A DNA stretch of 64,000 nucleotides from Glycomyces sp. NRRL B-16210 (GCF_000719515.1 NZ_JOGR01000003.1:186001-250000); one strand, 5' to 3'; positions 9,322 to 18,765 are shown, counted from the first letter of the stretch. Translations and numbers: made by a program. Notes: generated by a model not told the origin, from the sequence alone.

Positions 9322-9439
9322 GCACACTCCAAAGAGGACAATAAGGATCAGCGGGAGCACCCGCTTCAATGGAAGTACACCTGTGGTTCAGAAAGGGACC
9401 ACGGTGGCAGACACGGCGACCGCCGCGCTGTTGATGGAC

Positions 9440-9468
9440 GAATATTACGACCTGTGATCGTCCTTGTA
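9440..9468 (-). promoter_or_regulatory. Probable sigma-A type promoter upstream of the DUF1611-like gene
   Basis: On the minus strand TTTACA (9468-9463) is separated by 17 nt from TAATAT (9445-9440), close to consensus and unusually AT-rich for this window. The predicted leader is about 110 nt. Confidence 0.55.
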
Positions 9469-9548
9469 AAGAGTGGATCGGGTAAATCCGCGGCGGCGCC
9501 GAAGTGAAACTCCGGGGCCGCCCGAAACGGTGCCTCAGCTGTGAGAAC

Positions 9549-10745
9549 TCACAGGTTCCGGCCCCTCGCCGCCACCGCTCCGATGACGATCACGGCCGGG
9601 TGGTGCGCCTCGGTGGCGCCCAGGTCGGCGAGGACGCATTCGCGCACGGTCTGGTTCTTGGTGGTCGCGTTCTCGACGATGCGCACGGGGGTGCGCGGGT
9701 CCCTGCCGCCGTCGATGAGGGCCTCGGCGATGGGCCCGCGGTTCTTGACGGCCATGAGCAGCACGACGGTGCCGTTGCCGGCGCCGAGCGAGGCCCAGTC
9801 GACCTTGCTGCGCGGCCCGGGCGGGACGTGCCCGGTGGCGACGGTGAAGTCGTGGACGATGCCGCGCTCGGTCACGGGGATGCCCGCGGCGGCCGGTCCG
9901 GCGATCGAGGAGGACAGGCCCGGGACGACCTCGACGGGCACGCCGGCCTCGACGCAGGCGTCGAGCTCCTCGGCGCCGCGGCCGAAGACGAAGCCGTCGC
10001 CGCCTTTGAGGCGCACCACGAACTTCCCTTCGAGGGCGCGCTCGACCATGACGGCGTTGATCTGCTCCTGCGTGGTGTGGCGCCCGTACGGGAGCTTCGC
10101 GGCGTCGACGATCTCGACGTCGTCGGCGAGCAGGTCGAGCAGTTCCTGCGGGGCGAGGCGGTCGGAGACGACCACTTCGGCCCGGCGGAGCAGTTCGAGG
10201 CCGCGGAGGGTGATGAGGTCGGCGTCGCCGGGGCCGGCGCCCACGAGGGCGACCGCGCCGCCGGTCGGGGCGGTGCGGGTGCGGGGGGCGTCGAGGTCGC
10301 CGGCGCGCAGCGCGGCGGCGACGGCGTCGCGCACGGCGGCGGCCCGGCGCGGGTCGCCGGAGGCCGAGACGGCGACGCCGATGCCGTCGAACTCGGTGCG
10401 GGCGAGGGTCCAGGCGTCGGAGGCCTCGGCGTCGTCGGAGCGGACGCACCAGGTGCGGCGGGCCTCGGCCTCGGCGGCGACGGCGGCGTTGACGGCCGGG
10501 TCGTCGGTGGCGGCGAGGACGAACCAGGCCTCGTCGCCGTCGCCGGGGCGCCAGCCGCGGCGGTCCCAGTGGAGCTCGCCGGCGGCGGCGAGGTCCGAGA
10601 GCGTGGTGGTGGCCTCGGGGGCGACGAGGCGGACGCGGGCGCCCGCGGCGAGCAGGCGGGGGACCCGGCGTCCGGCGATCGAGCCGCCGCCGACGACGAG
10701 CACCGTCTTGCCGCGCAAACGCAGACCGACCTCGTAGACCGACAC
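9549..10745 (-). CDS. cysG: Siroheme synthase: precorrin-2 dehydrogenase/ferrochelatase fused to uroporphyrinogen-III C-methyltransferase
   Basis: A 398-residue two-domain protein. The N-terminal ~150 residues carry a Rossmann NAD site (VLVVGGGSIAGRR) of the CysG/Met8 type. From about residue 165 the SUMT methyltransferase domain follows, with VGAGPGDADLITLRG, the RLKGGDGFVFGRG motif and PGLSSSIAGPAAAGIPVTER. The enzyme turns uroporphyrinogen III into siroheme, the cofactor of sulfite and nitrite reductases. The GTG start is preceded by GAGGAGG at a short distance. No sulfite or nitrite reductase gene lies in this window. Confidence 0.94.
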   Translation of the reverse strand: MSVYEVGLRLRGKTVLVVGGGSIAGRRVPRLLAAGARVRLVAPEATTTLSDLAAAGELHWDRRGWRPGDGDEAWFVLAATDDPAVNAAVAAEAEARRTWCVRSDDAEASDAWTLARTEFDGIGVAVSASGDPRRAAAVRDAVAAALRAGDLDAPRTRTAPTGGAVALVGAGPGDADLITLRGLELLRRAEVVVSDRLAPQELLDLLADDVEIVDAAKLPYGRHTTQEQINAVMVERALEGKFVVRLKGGDGFVFGRGAEELDACVEAGVPVEVVPGLSSSIAGPAAAGIPVTERGIVHDFTVATGHVPPGPRSKVDWASLGAGNGTVVLLMAVKNRGPIAEALIDGGRDPRTPVRIVENATTKNQTVRECVLADLGATEAHHPAVIVIGAVAARGRNL

Positions 10746-10984
10746 TTGTGCCTCCTCAGCACTCCCAGGGGTACGCGGTCAAGAGTAGGCGGGAATCGTC
10801 GCGTTCATCTAACCGGTGGATTGCGAGCATGTTACGCGGACTGTGCGGCGCGTCGCGGTGACGCCGCAGGTGGGCGCGATGCGAATGGGACGGCAGTGAT
10901 GCGAGATTCCATTGCGTTCTGTTCCTTGATGAAAGCGATACCGGACCTCATGGGTTTTTTGACCTTGCGGTCCTGCGTGTGTCC

Positions 10985-10990
10985 TAGGCT
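10985..10990 (+). promoter_or_regulatory. Leaderless -10 element (TAGGCT) for the penicillin-binding protein
   Basis: TAGGCT, then six bases, then the ATG at 10997. A TTGACC lies 20 nt further upstream (10959-10964), longer than ideal for a -35. No ribosome-binding site precedes the ATG. Confidence 0.5.
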
Positions 10991-10996
10991 GGATAT

Positions 10997-13177
10997 ATGC
11001 GCGATCGACCCCGCCAGCACCGTGTGCACGGACTGTCCGCCCACGGGAGCGACGACACCGGCCCGCCCGCCGAAGGGGTGTACGCCCTCCTGCGCACCAG
11101 TCTGCTGGCGGGACTGGCGATAGCGGCATTGGTGTTCCCGCTGGCGGCCATGGCCGGTCTGAGCGCTAAGGCCGGTTTCAACGTGATCGACACGCTCTCG
11201 GTGGAGGTCACCGAGACCGACCCGCCGCTGACCTCCTACGTCTACGCCGCCGACGGCGAGACGCTCATCAGCCTGTTCTACGACGAGTTCCGCCGCCACG
11301 TCACCTTGGACGAGGTCGCCCCGGTCATGCGCCAGGCGATGGTCGCGGCCGAGGACGCCCGGTTCTACGACCACAACGGCGTCGACTACCGGGGCATCGT
11401 GCGCGCCTTCGTCGCCAACAACTCCTCCGGCGGCGTCGAGCAGGGCGCCTCGACGATCACGATGCAGTACGTGCGCGGGGCCCTCCAGCTCAACGCCGAC
11501 TCCATCGACGAGGTCATCGCCGCGACCGAGCAGACCGCGACGCGCAAGATGACCGAGGCGCGCCTGGCGATGGCCGTCGAGGAGCAGCTCACGAAGGACG
11601 AGATCCTCGAGCGCTACCTCAACCAGGCGTACTTCGGGCACAACGCGTACGGGATCTTCGCGGCCGCGCAGGTGTACTTCTCCAAGCACCCGTCCGAGCT
11701 GAACCTCCAGGAGTCGGCCACGCTCGCCGGGCTCGTCCAGGCGCCCTCGGCGTACGACCCGATCAGCGCCGACGGGACCGCCGCGCTCGACCGCCGCAAC
11801 TGGGTGCTCGACCGGATGGTCGAGATCGACTACCTCTCGCGCGGGGACGTGTCCGAGGTGCGGGGCCTGCCGATCGCGCTCGACGTGTCCGACCCGCCGA
11901 ACTCGTGCATCGGCGTCGAGGGCACCACCTCGGAGTACGGGTTCTTCTGCGACTTCTTCCGGCGCTGGTGGCGCGAGCAGGACGCGTTCGGGGAGACGCC
12001 GGCCGACCGCGAGCGGGAGCTGCGCCAGGGCGGGTACACCGTGATCACCACGCTCGACCCCGAGCTCCAGGACATCGCGAACGAGACGGTCAACAAGGCC
12101 AAGGGCGAGACCTCGAAGTTCGCGCACGGCGCGGTCGTCATGGAGCCGGGGACCGGGCGCATCAAGGCGCTGGGGCTGAACCGGACGTTCTCGTACGACC
12201 AGAGCAAGAACGGGCCGCACTCGAACCCGTCGTTCGACCGCAAGGGCAACTACCCGAACACGGTCAACCCGGTGCTCGGCGGCGGCGACACCGGCGGGTA
12301 CCAGGCCGGTTCGACGTTCAAGGTGTTCACGATGCTCGCCGCGCTGGACGCGGGCTACCCGCTCAACTACAGCATCAACTCCCCCGACCGGGTCGCCACG
12401 AGCTTCATCTCGGCGACGACCGCGTGCGGGGGCCGGTGGTGCCCGAAGAACGGCTCGGCCTCGATGGCGGGCAACCGCAACATGTGGTCGGGGTTCGGCA
12501 TGTCGGTGAACACGTACTTCGCGCAGCTCATCGACCGCGTCGGGGCCGACAAGGCCGTCGAGATGGCCGAGCGCATGGGCCTCCAGTGGCGCAGCGAGGG
12601 CGACGCGTACTACGCCTCGGAGGAGCGGCGCGCCGGCTGGGGGCCGTTCACGCTCGGCGTCTCGGACGTGCAGCCGATCGAGATGACGAACGTGTTCAAC
12701 ACCCTTGCGGCCGAAGGCGAGTACTGCGAGCCAATACCGGCGCTGCGGATCATCGACCCGAACGGGCAGGAGCTCGACGTCGCCTCGCCGCGGTGCCATC
12801 AGGAGCTGGACAAGGACGTGGCGCGGGCGGCCACGGACGCGGGCCGGTGCGTGACCGGGACGCAGCGCAGCGGCGCCCAGTGCGGGGAGTGGGGCACCTC
12901 GCCGACGGTCGGGACGCTGGCGGGGCGGCCCGTCGCGGGCAAGTCCGGCACCACCGACAACAACCGGGCCTCGTGGTTCCTGGGGTACACGCCGCAGTTG
13001 ACGATCGGCGCCTTCATGGCCGACCCGGACTACATCTTCAACTCGGTGGGCACGGCGAACTCGGCGGTCTCGAAGGACACGGTCGGGAAGATCTTCCAGA
13101 AGGCGCTCGACGGCGTTCCCGAGGAGAAGTTCAATCCGCCGTCGCGGCAGATCCAGTTCGAGGGGAAGAAGACGTAG
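10997..13177 (+). CDS. Class A penicillin-binding protein (transglycosylase/transpeptidase)
   Basis: A 726-residue bifunctional peptidoglycan synthase. A cytoplasmic tail and one membrane segment (about residues 35-58) precede the GT51 transglycosylase domain, with EDARFYDHNGVD and QGASTITMQYVR. The transpeptidase domain has the active-site serine in GSTFK (Ser439), SVN near residue 504 and KSGTT near 650. PASTA domains are absent. It acts outside the membrane, polymerising lipid II and cross-linking glycan strands. Its last 47 nt overlap the 3' end of the convergent SURF1 gene, so the two transcripts are antisense at their ends. Confidence 0.95.
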   Translation: MRDRPRQHRVHGLSAHGSDDTGPPAEGVYALLRTSLLAGLAIAALVFPLAAMAGLSAKAGFNVIDTLSVEVTETDPPLTSYVYAADGETLISLFYDEFRRHVTLDEVAPVMRQAMVAAEDARFYDHNGVDYRGIVRAFVANNSSGGVEQGASTITMQYVRGALQLNADSIDEVIAATEQTATRKMTEARLAMAVEEQLTKDEILERYLNQAYFGHNAYGIFAAAQVYFSKHPSELNLQESATLAGLVQAPSAYDPISADGTAALDRRNWVLDRMVEIDYLSRGDVSEVRGLPIALDVSDPPNSCIGVEGTTSEYGFFCDFFRRWWREQDAFGETPADRERELRQGGYTVITTLDPELQDIANETVNKAKGETSKFAHGAVVMEPGTGRIKALGLNRTFSYDQSKNGPHSNPSFDRKGNYPNTVNPVLGGGDTGGYQAGSTFKVFTMLAALDAGYPLNYSINSPDRVATSFISATTACGGRWCPKNGSASMAGNRNMWSGFGMSVNTYFAQLIDRVGADKAVEMAERMGLQWRSEGDAYYASEERRAGWGPFTLGVSDVQPIEMTNVFNTLAAEGEYCEPIPALRIIDPNGQELDVASPRCHQELDKDVARAATDAGRCVTGTQRSGAQCGEWGTSPTVGTLAGRPVAGKSGTTDNNRASWFLGYTPQLTIGAFMADPDYIFNSVGTANSAVSKDTVGKIFQKALDGVPEEKFNPPSRQIQFEGKKT

Positions 13178-13964
13178 CGGACGCCTCGTCCTCGGCGGCC
13201 TCGCCGGCCTCGGCCGGCGGGGCCGCTTCGTCGTCGCCGGCGGCTTCGTCGAGTTCCCGGCGCTCGCGGCGCACCAGCACGACCCAGCCGATCGGGACGA
13301 GCGCGGCGAACAGGAGCCACTGGCCGGCGTAGGAGTAGTTCTGCCAGTCCTTGAACGAGGGGGTCTCCAAGGCGGTGAGGCCCTCGGCGGGTTCGAGGTC
13401 GGCGATCCAGGCGGCGCGCAGGTCGTAGTCGAGGTGGTCTTCGAGCATCTCGACGCTCAGGCGGCGAGACTCCAGGCGGCCGTCGGCCTCGCTGACCGAG
13501 CCGCCTTCGGGTTCGGACTCGTAGAGCCGGCCGGTCACGGTGACTTCGCCGGAGGGCGGGGCCGGGTAGTCGGGGACCGAGCCGGTGCCCTCGGAGGCGA
13601 TGAAGCCGCGGTCGACGAGGATCGCGGTGCCGTCGGCGAGGACGAGGGGGGTGACGATCTCGAAGCCGTTGGTCCCGTTGTTGGTCTGGGCCCGCAGCAC
13701 GATCTCGCCGTCGGCGTCGTAGACGCCGACGGCCTCGACGAGGGTCCAGCGGTCGGCGTCGTCCAGGGCGGCGCCCGCGGGCAGGGTCCGGTCGAGCGGC
13801 ACGGACTCGCGGCCCTCGGCGATGACCTCGTTGGCGGCGGCGCGTTCGAGCGCGCGGCCCCACTGCCAGTCCGCCAGCAGCACGCAGACGACCATCACGG
13901 CCGCTCCGGCCAGGGTCAGCCCGACCCAGCGCGGCGTGAGGACGAACCCGAATCGCTGCATCAC
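13131..13964 (-). CDS. SURF1 family protein (cytochrome oxidase assembly)
   Basis: A 277-residue protein with a membrane segment near residues 15-30, the typical WQWGRALER block after it, central beta-rich SURF1 sequence (ILVDRGFIA; GEVTVTGRLYESEP) and a second membrane segment near 213-235 (NYSYAGQWLLFAALVPIGW). SURF1 proteins help heme insertion into aa3-type cytochrome c oxidase. The Ala/Glu-rich C-terminal ~45 residues are low complexity and overlap the end of the penicillin-binding protein gene. The GTG at 13964 lies seven nt after TAGACT, so I prefer it to the ATG one codon later. Confidence 0.9.
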   Translation of the reverse strand: MMQRFGFVLTPRWVGLTLAGAAVMVVCVLLADWQWGRALERAAANEVIAEGRESVPLDRTLPAGAALDDADRWTLVEAVGVYDADGEIVLRAQTNNGTNGFEIVTPLVLADGTAILVDRGFIASEGTGSVPDYPAPPSGEVTVTGRLYESEPEGGSVSEADGRLESRRLSVEMLEDHLDYDLRAAWIADLEPAEGLTALETPSFKDWQNYSYAGQWLLFAALVPIGWVVLVRRERRELDEAAGDDEAAPPAEAGEAAEDEASATSSSPRTGSAATAD

Positions 13965-13971
13965 GACGCCG

Positions 13972-13977
13972 AGTCTA
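13972..13977 (-). promoter_or_regulatory. Leaderless -10 element (TAGACT) for the SURF1 gene
   Basis: TAGACT followed by seven bases and GTG; no ribosome-binding site is visible. Confidence 0.5.
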
Positions 13978-14188
13978 GGCGGTGTTCGAGGAAGCCCGGA
14001 CGGTCGCCGTCCGGCCCATGCGCCCGCTCACTGCGTTGTAGGCGTCTTGATGCGGCGCCGGTATCGGGGAGGCCTTCGGCGGCCTCGGCGAGGCTCGCGA
14101 GCCGCGTATGCGCACGGCGGGCGGGCACGTGGACTCGGCCGCCGTCTCGCCTTCGAACACCTCCTCGGCGGGCATAGGATTGCGCCCC

Positions 14189-15529
14189 ATGAGCGAAGTT
14201 GTGAATGCGGTGCGCGCCGCCATGCCCGCCGTGCGCGCCGACCTGGAGGCCCTCGTCAAGATCCCGGCGATCGCCTTCGACGGGTTCGACCACGAGCCGG
14301 TCCGCCAGGGCGCCGACGCCGTCCAGCGCCTCCTGACCGAGGCCGGGGCCGCCGAGGTGCGGCAGTTGACGCACGGCGGTGGGCAGCCGAGCGTGTACGC
14401 GCACTTCCCCGCCCCCGAGGGGCAGCCGACGGTGCTGCTGTACGCCCACCAGGACGTCCAGCCGGTCGGGGACCTGGCCCTGTGGGACCAGGAGGACCCG
14501 TTCACGGTGGTCGAGAGGGACGGGCGGCTCTACGGCCGCGGCGTCGCCGACGACAAGGCCGGGGTCATGGCGCACGTCGCCGCCCTGCGCGCCTACGGGG
14601 GCCGCCCGCCGGTCGGCGTGAAGCTCCTCATCGAGGGCGAGGAGGAGTTCGGCTCCCCGACCCTGGAGGGGCTGCTGCGCGAGCACCGCGAGCTGCTGGC
14701 GGCCGACGTGGTCGTCATCGCCGACTCGCAGAACTGGCGGACCGAGGTCCCCGCGTTGACGACCACGCTGCGCGGAGTGATCAACGTGTTCGTGGAGGTC
14801 GCGCTGCTCAAGGGCGCGGTGCACTCGGGGATGTTCGGCGGGCCGGTGCCCGACGCGCTCACCGCTCTGGCGCGGCTCGTCGCGACCCTGCACGACGACG
14901 CCGGGGACGTGGCCGTGCCGGGCCTGGTCACGGCCCGCAGCGCCGAGCTCGACTACGACGAGGCGGCGCTGCGCCACGAGGCCGGGCTGCTCCCGGGGAC
15001 CGAGTTCATCGGCACCGGGCGCCTGACCGAGCGGCTGTGGTCGAAGCCGACCGCGACCGTGCTGGGCATCGACGCGCCAGGAGCATCCGAGGCGGCGAAC
15101 GCGTTGCAGCCCAAGGCGCGCGCGAAGGTCTCGTTCCGGCTCGCCGCGGGCGACTCGGCCGAGAACGCGCTCAAGTCGGTGCGGGCGCACCTGGAGGCCA
15201 ACGCCCCGTGGGGCGCGGCGGTGACGGTGACTCCCGAAGGGGGCCTTGGGGACCCTTGCGCGATCGACGCGACCGGGCCGTCCTTCGACGCGGCCCGCGC
15301 GGCCTTCGCCGAGGCCTGGGACGGCACCGAGCCGGTGGAGATCGGCGTCGGCGGCTCGATCCCGATGATCGCGACGTTCCAGGAGCTGTTCCCCGAGGCC
15401 GCGATCCTCGTGACCGGTGTGGAGGACCAGTACTCGAACCCGCACGGGCCCAACGAGTCGCTGGACATCGCGATGTTCGAGCGGGTCTGCGTGGCCGAGG
15501 CGCTGCTGCTGGAGAAGCTCAAGCGCTAG
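14189..15529 (+). CDS. M20 family dipeptidase
   Basis: A 446-residue metallopeptidase. Zinc-site blocks are visible: YAHQDVQPVGD, GRGVADDKAG, the general-base EGEEEFGSP, and a late His in NPHGPNES. A dimerisation-type insert lies between. The family hydrolyses dipeptides or short N-capped peptides in the cytoplasm. The ATG lies 8 nt after TAGGAT (14175-14180), a near-leaderless arrangement. It is convergent with the M48 gene, with a strong shared terminator between them. Confidence 0.93.
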   Translation: MSEVVNAVRAAMPAVRADLEALVKIPAIAFDGFDHEPVRQGADAVQRLLTEAGAAEVRQLTHGGGQPSVYAHFPAPEGQPTVLLYAHQDVQPVGDLALWDQEDPFTVVERDGRLYGRGVADDKAGVMAHVAALRAYGGRPPVGVKLLIEGEEEFGSPTLEGLLREHRELLAADVVVIADSQNWRTEVPALTTTLRGVINVFVEVALLKGAVHSGMFGGPVPDALTALARLVATLHDDAGDVAVPGLVTARSAELDYDEAALRHEAGLLPGTEFIGTGRLTERLWSKPTATVLGIDAPGASEAANALQPKARAKVSFRLAAGDSAENALKSVRAHLEANAPWGAAVTVTPEGGLGDPCAIDATGPSFDAARAAFAEAWDGTEPVEIGVGGSIPMIATFQELFPEAAILVTGVEDQYSNPHGPNESLDIAMFERVCVAEALLLEKLKR

Positions 15530-15537
15530 AAGCTAGA

Positions 15538-15570
15538 GGAACGGGCCCGGTCGGCGACCGGGCCCGTTCC
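15538..15570. terminator. Bidirectional terminator hairpin
   Basis: A perfect 15-bp stem (GGAACGGGCCCGGTC and its complement) with a 3-nt loop lies between two convergent genes, 8 nt after the peptidase stop and 6 nt before the M48 stop. It lacks a U-tract, as is common in actinomycetes. Confidence 0.85.
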
Positions 15571-15576
15571 GCGCGT

Positions 15577-16617
15577 CTAGAGTCCGTCGCGGAACTTGCG
15601 CACGAGCTTGGCGAGCGGGTCGCCGGAGGCCTCGAACAGGTCCTTGTAGGACTTCGCGGCGGCCTTGGCCTCGGCGGAGATCGAGGCGTCGGCGTCGTCC
15701 TCGCGGCGCGGGTAGTTCCCGGCGAGGTAGTCGCGGTACTCGCCCTCGTCGATCCAGGTCTTCAGGGCCGCGGCGCGGGCGACGGCGAAGTCGTGGCTGC
15801 GCTGTTCGAGGAGCATGAGCTTGAGGAGGCTGTCGCGCAGGTCCCCGCCGGACTCGAACTCCTTGGCCTGCTCCAGGAAGGCGGCGGTGTCGACGTCGGT
15901 GAGGTCCCCGCCGCCGGCGAGCTTCGCCATGACGCGCACGGCCGCGGCCGGGTCCTGGACGGCCAGCGCCCCGGCTCGGTCGGCCGAGAGCTCGGACTTG
16001 CGGCTCCATTCGTAGAGCGCGGCGGTGATGACGCGCAGGCCGATGACGCCGACGGGAATCCACGCGACCGAGGTGGTCAGGCGCAGCAGGACCATGAGCA
16101 TGGTCCGGTAGAGGCCGTGCCCGGAGAGGGCGTGGCCGAGCTCGTGGGCGAGCAGGAAGCGCAGTTCGGCCTCGTCGAGCAGTTCGAGCGAGCCGGAGTT
16201 GATGACGATGATCGGCTTGTCGATGCCGACGCACATGCCGCCGAGGTCGGGGTTGCGGGTGATGTAGAGCTCGGGCAGGTCGCTGGCGTCGAGGACGGCG
16301 CCGACGGAGAGGTAGGCGTCGTGGACGCGCTTGTACTGGTGGCGGTCGACGCGGATGGCCGAGCCGAGGAAGCTCAGGCGGATGGCGCGCTCGGAGAGGA
16401 TGCCGGAGAGCTTGCGCATGACGACGTCGAAGCCGCGCAGTTCGCGCAGCGCCACGAGGGCGCCGCGGTCGGCGGGGTGCTCCCAGGCGCGGGTGGATAT
16501 GCCGCGCAGGAAGGTGGCCTCGCGCTCGCCGGCGCGGGGCTCGACGGCCGCGTCTTCGGCCGGGGTGGTGTCGGCAGGTTCGGTGCCGTCGTCCGCAGTC
16601 GGATGCTCGTCGCTCAT
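15577..16617 (-). CDS. M48 family zinc metalloprotease
   Basis: A 346-residue protein with the zinc motif HELGHALSGH near residues 180-189, hydrophobic stretches just after it (about 190-230), and the third ligand Glu in KSELSADRAG near 240. This is the HtpX/M48 layout. The N-terminal ~35 residues are acidic and disordered. The family degrades misfolded membrane proteins or acts on signalling substrates; the substrate here is unknown. A GAGGAG ribosome site precedes the ATG, so unlike many neighbours this gene has a leader. Confidence 0.9.
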   Translation of the reverse strand: MSDEHPTADDGTEPADTTPAEDAAVEPRAGEREATFLRGISTRAWEHPADRGALVALRELRGFDVVMRKLSGILSERAIRLSFLGSAIRVDRHQYKRVHDAYLSVGAVLDASDLPELYITRNPDLGGMCVGIDKPIIVINSGSLELLDEAELRFLLAHELGHALSGHGLYRTMLMVLLRLTTSVAWIPVGVIGLRVITAALYEWSRKSELSADRAGALAVQDPAAAVRVMAKLAGGGDLTDVDTAAFLEQAKEFESGGDLRDSLLKLMLLEQRSHDFAVARAAALKTWIDEGEYRDYLAGNYPRREDDADASISAEAKAAAKSYKDLFEASGDPLAKLVRKFRDGL

Positions 16618-16991
16618 GCCCGCTCCTCACGGTTGGCTCTGGTGCAAGTGTGGCACGTCCGCGCCAGAGCGGCCGGGACGCGATCAGCGGGTGAGCGGAG
16701 GCGCTCCGGAGCGTGGGGAGGCGCCGGGGGCGGCGCGGGCGCATAGCGGGCATAGGCGACCACTTAGGGCAATGTAACGAATCGGCGTCAACACTCGGTG
16801 TGCCGCTTGACACTCACGCGCTCAAGGACTACTCATTGATGTGGGTCAGCAATTCCGGGGCGTCGTGGAGAATCGTTTGGGGTGTTCTTGCGACGCCCCG
16901 TATCTGTGTCCGCGTTCGGCTCCCCGTTCCGCGATCGGGCCGGAGGCCGGGTATTCTTGCGCTGGCGCGGTGCCCTGTGCGACGTCGCCGT
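16618..16991. other. 374-bp intergenic region upstream of tRNA-Arg
   Basis: I see no gene. TTGACA at 16807-16812 is followed after 17 nt by TACTCA (16830-16835), a good promoter match reading right. A second -10-like TATTCT (16952-16957) lies about 35 nt before the tRNA and is the more likely tRNA promoter. Confidence 0.4.
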
Positions 16992-17065
16992 GCCTCAGTA
17001 GCTCAGCTGGATAGAGCACCGGACTTCTAATCCGATGGTCGCAGGTTCGAATCCTGCCTGGGGCG
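16992..17065 (+). tRNA. tRNA-Arg (anticodon UCU)
   Basis: A complete cloverleaf: acceptor GCCTCAG/CTGGGGC with one G-T pair, D-stem GCTC/GAGC, anticodon stem CCGGA/TCCGA (one mismatch-free wobble set) around loop CTTCTAA, and T-stem GCAGG/CCTGC with loop TTCGAAT. The anticodon TCT reads AGA (and AGG), rare codons in such GC-rich DNA. The 3' CCA is not encoded. Confidence 0.95.
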
Positions 17066-17146
17066 CTCGCCCTTGTCACTTCACCGGTGCGCGAACCGGG
17101 TCCTTCTCCACTGGTGTTCGGGTGTCCTCAGGGGTGCTCTCGGTGT

Positions 17147-17824
17147 TCAGGCGCCGGGGTCTTCTCTGAAGGTGACGCTCACGATGCCCTCTTCGGCGCT
17201 GAGCCGCTCGGTCAGGTCCCTGACCGAGCCGCGGCCGGTGAGGACCAGGTCGGTGGAGCGTTCGGTGCCGTCCCCGTCGCCGTCCTCGCCGTCGATCTCG
17301 GTCACGCTGAAGCCCTTCGCGGTGCACGCCGACAGGACTTCGGTGAGCGCGGCCGAGGTGGTGTAGCGGACGTGGAGGCGTCCGGTGTGCTTGACGCGGC
17401 GGGAGATGGCCCGCTCGACCGGGGCGAGCCCGGCGACGACGACCAGGTGCATGACGGCGACTGCGACGGCGGCCCACGGCAGTCCGGCCGCGCAGGCGAT
17501 CGCGATCGCGGTGGTCGACCAGATCGAGGCGGCGGTGGTCATGCCGTAGACGAGGTTGCGGTGGAAGAAGATGACGCCCGCGCCGAGGAAGCCGACGCCG
17601 GTGACCACCTGGGCGGCGATGCGGGCCGGGTCGACCCCGGGGGTGCCGGGCACGGCGTCGAAGCCGTAGCGTCCGGCGAGCACGAAGAGGCAGGCGCCGA
17701 CCGCGATGAGCGCGTGGGTGCGCATCCCGGCGGGCTTGCCCTGCCACTCGCGTTCGGCGCCCACGAGCAGGCCGAGGCCGAGCGCCAGCGCGAGCGGTCC
17801 CAGCAGCGTCCAGAATTGGTCCAT
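17147..17824 (-). CDS. MgtC/SapB family membrane protein
   Basis: A 225-residue protein. Residues 1-145 carry the MgtC core, with a LLVGAEREWQGKPAGMRTH block near the first helix boundary and four further hydrophobic segments (about 35-50, 65-85, 95-115, 118-135). The C-terminal ~80 residues form a soluble ACT-like domain. MgtC proteins are linked to magnesium limitation and modulation of ATP synthase or transport, but the biochemical role is unsettled. The ATG follows TACGGT by seven nt and has no ribosome site. Confidence 0.88.
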   Translation of the reverse strand: MDQFWTLLGPLALALGLGLLVGAEREWQGKPAGMRTHALIAVGACLFVLAGRYGFDAVPGTPGVDPARIAAQVVTGVGFLGAGVIFFHRNLVYGMTTAASIWSTTAIAIACAAGLPWAAVAVAVMHLVVVAGLAPVERAISRRVKHTGRLHVRYTTSAALTEVLSACTAKGFSVTEIDGEDGDGDGTERSTDLVLTGRGSVRDLTERLSAEEGIVSVTFREDPGA

Positions 17825-17831
17825 GGCGGGA

Positions 17832-17837
17832 ACCGTA
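17832..17837 (-). promoter_or_regulatory. Leaderless -10 element (TACGGT) for the MgtC-like gene
   Basis: TACGGT on the minus strand, seven bases, then ATG at 17824. Confidence 0.45.
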
Positions 17838-17879
17838 GTACCCCGCGGCGCCGGGTGCGAACCGTCGGGCTGCGGACCG

Positions 17880-18758
17880 TCAGGCGAGGAGGTCGGTCTC
17901 CCAGCCGTGGGGGCCGTCGCCGGGTCCGCGTTCGCCCTTGACGAGCCGGTAGTGCTCGGCGAGGGCGTCCTCGCCGAGTTTGTCGCCGAGCATGTCGAGC
18001 CAGTCGCCGGGGGCGATCTGGGTCGCGTAGGCGGCGAGGGCCGCCCGTTTGCGGGCGGCGGCGTCGGCGTCGGCGCTCACGCGGGCGTCGATGTCCTCGT
18101 CGGGGACGCCGAAGGGCAGGTCGTCGACGGAGGCGGCGCCCGCGAAGGGGTTGTCGGGGGCGTCGGTGAAGGCCTCGAACTGGGCTTCGATGAGGCTCCG
18201 GGGCATGGTGGTCCAGTAGATCTTTCGGATCTCGTGCGCCTCGCCGAGGTCGGGGCGCCATCGGGGGTCGGCGGCGAGCTCGGCGGCGCGCATGGCGACG
18301 CGGTGGGCCTGGATGTGGTCGGGGTGGCCGTAGAAGCCCTCGGGGTCGTAGGTGACGAGCACTTCGGGCCGGCGGTCGCGCACGACGGCGACGAGGTCGG
18401 GCGCGGCCTCGTCGGGGCCGGCGCCCCAGAAGGCGCGGGGGTGGTCGTTGGCGGGGGTGCCCATCATGCCGGAGTCGCGCCAGCGGCCGACGCCGCCGAG
18501 GAAGTGGGTGTCGGCGACGCCGAGCGCGGCGGTGGCCTGGCGGTACTCCCAGTAGCGGTAGCCGCCGAGCTGGTCGGCCCGGTCTGCGGCGAGGCCGGCG
18601 AGGGCGGGGACGCGGATCTCGCCCTCCTCGCCGAGGGTGCAGGTGACCACGGTCAGGCGGACGTCGGGGCGGGCGGCGTAGTGGGCGAGGGTGGCGCCGG
18701 TGCCGACGGTCTCGTCGTCGGGGTGGGCGTGGACGAACAGGATGCCGCGAGCGCTCAT
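17880..18758 (-). CDS. mshB: Mycothiol biosynthesis deacetylase MshB (PIG-L family)
   Basis: A 292-residue zinc deacetylase. The metal motif HAHPDDE is near residues 9-15, the third ligand region YGHPDHIQAH near 140-150, and the MshB-type LGGVGRWRDSGMMG block lies between. It removes the acetyl group from GlcNAc-inositol in mycothiol synthesis, in the cytoplasm. The closely related Mca (mycothiol conjugate amidase) is the main alternative; the length and the RWRDSGMMGTP block favour MshB. I chose the ATG at 18758 because the HAHPDDE motif normally sits within the first 20 residues and TAGGCT lies seven nt upstream. Confidence 0.88.
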   Translation of the reverse strand: MSARGILFVHAHPDDETVGTGATLAHYAARPDVRLTVVTCTLGEEGEIRVPALAGLAADRADQLGGYRYWEYRQATAALGVADTHFLGGVGRWRDSGMMGTPANDHPRAFWGAGPDEAAPDLVAVVRDRRPEVLVTYDPEGFYGHPDHIQAHRVAMRAAELAADPRWRPDLGEAHEIRKIYWTTMPRSLIEAQFEAFTDAPDNPFAGAASVDDLPFGVPDEDIDARVSADADAAARKRAALAAYATQIAPGDWLDMLGDKLGEDALAEHYRLVKGERGPGDGPHGWETDLLA

Positions 18759-18765
18759 GCGGCCA

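Noticed and set aside
17880..18758. Mycothiol conjugate amidase (Mca) instead of MshB
   Set aside because: The central RWRDSGMMGTP block and the protein length fit MshB better, though the two families are close.
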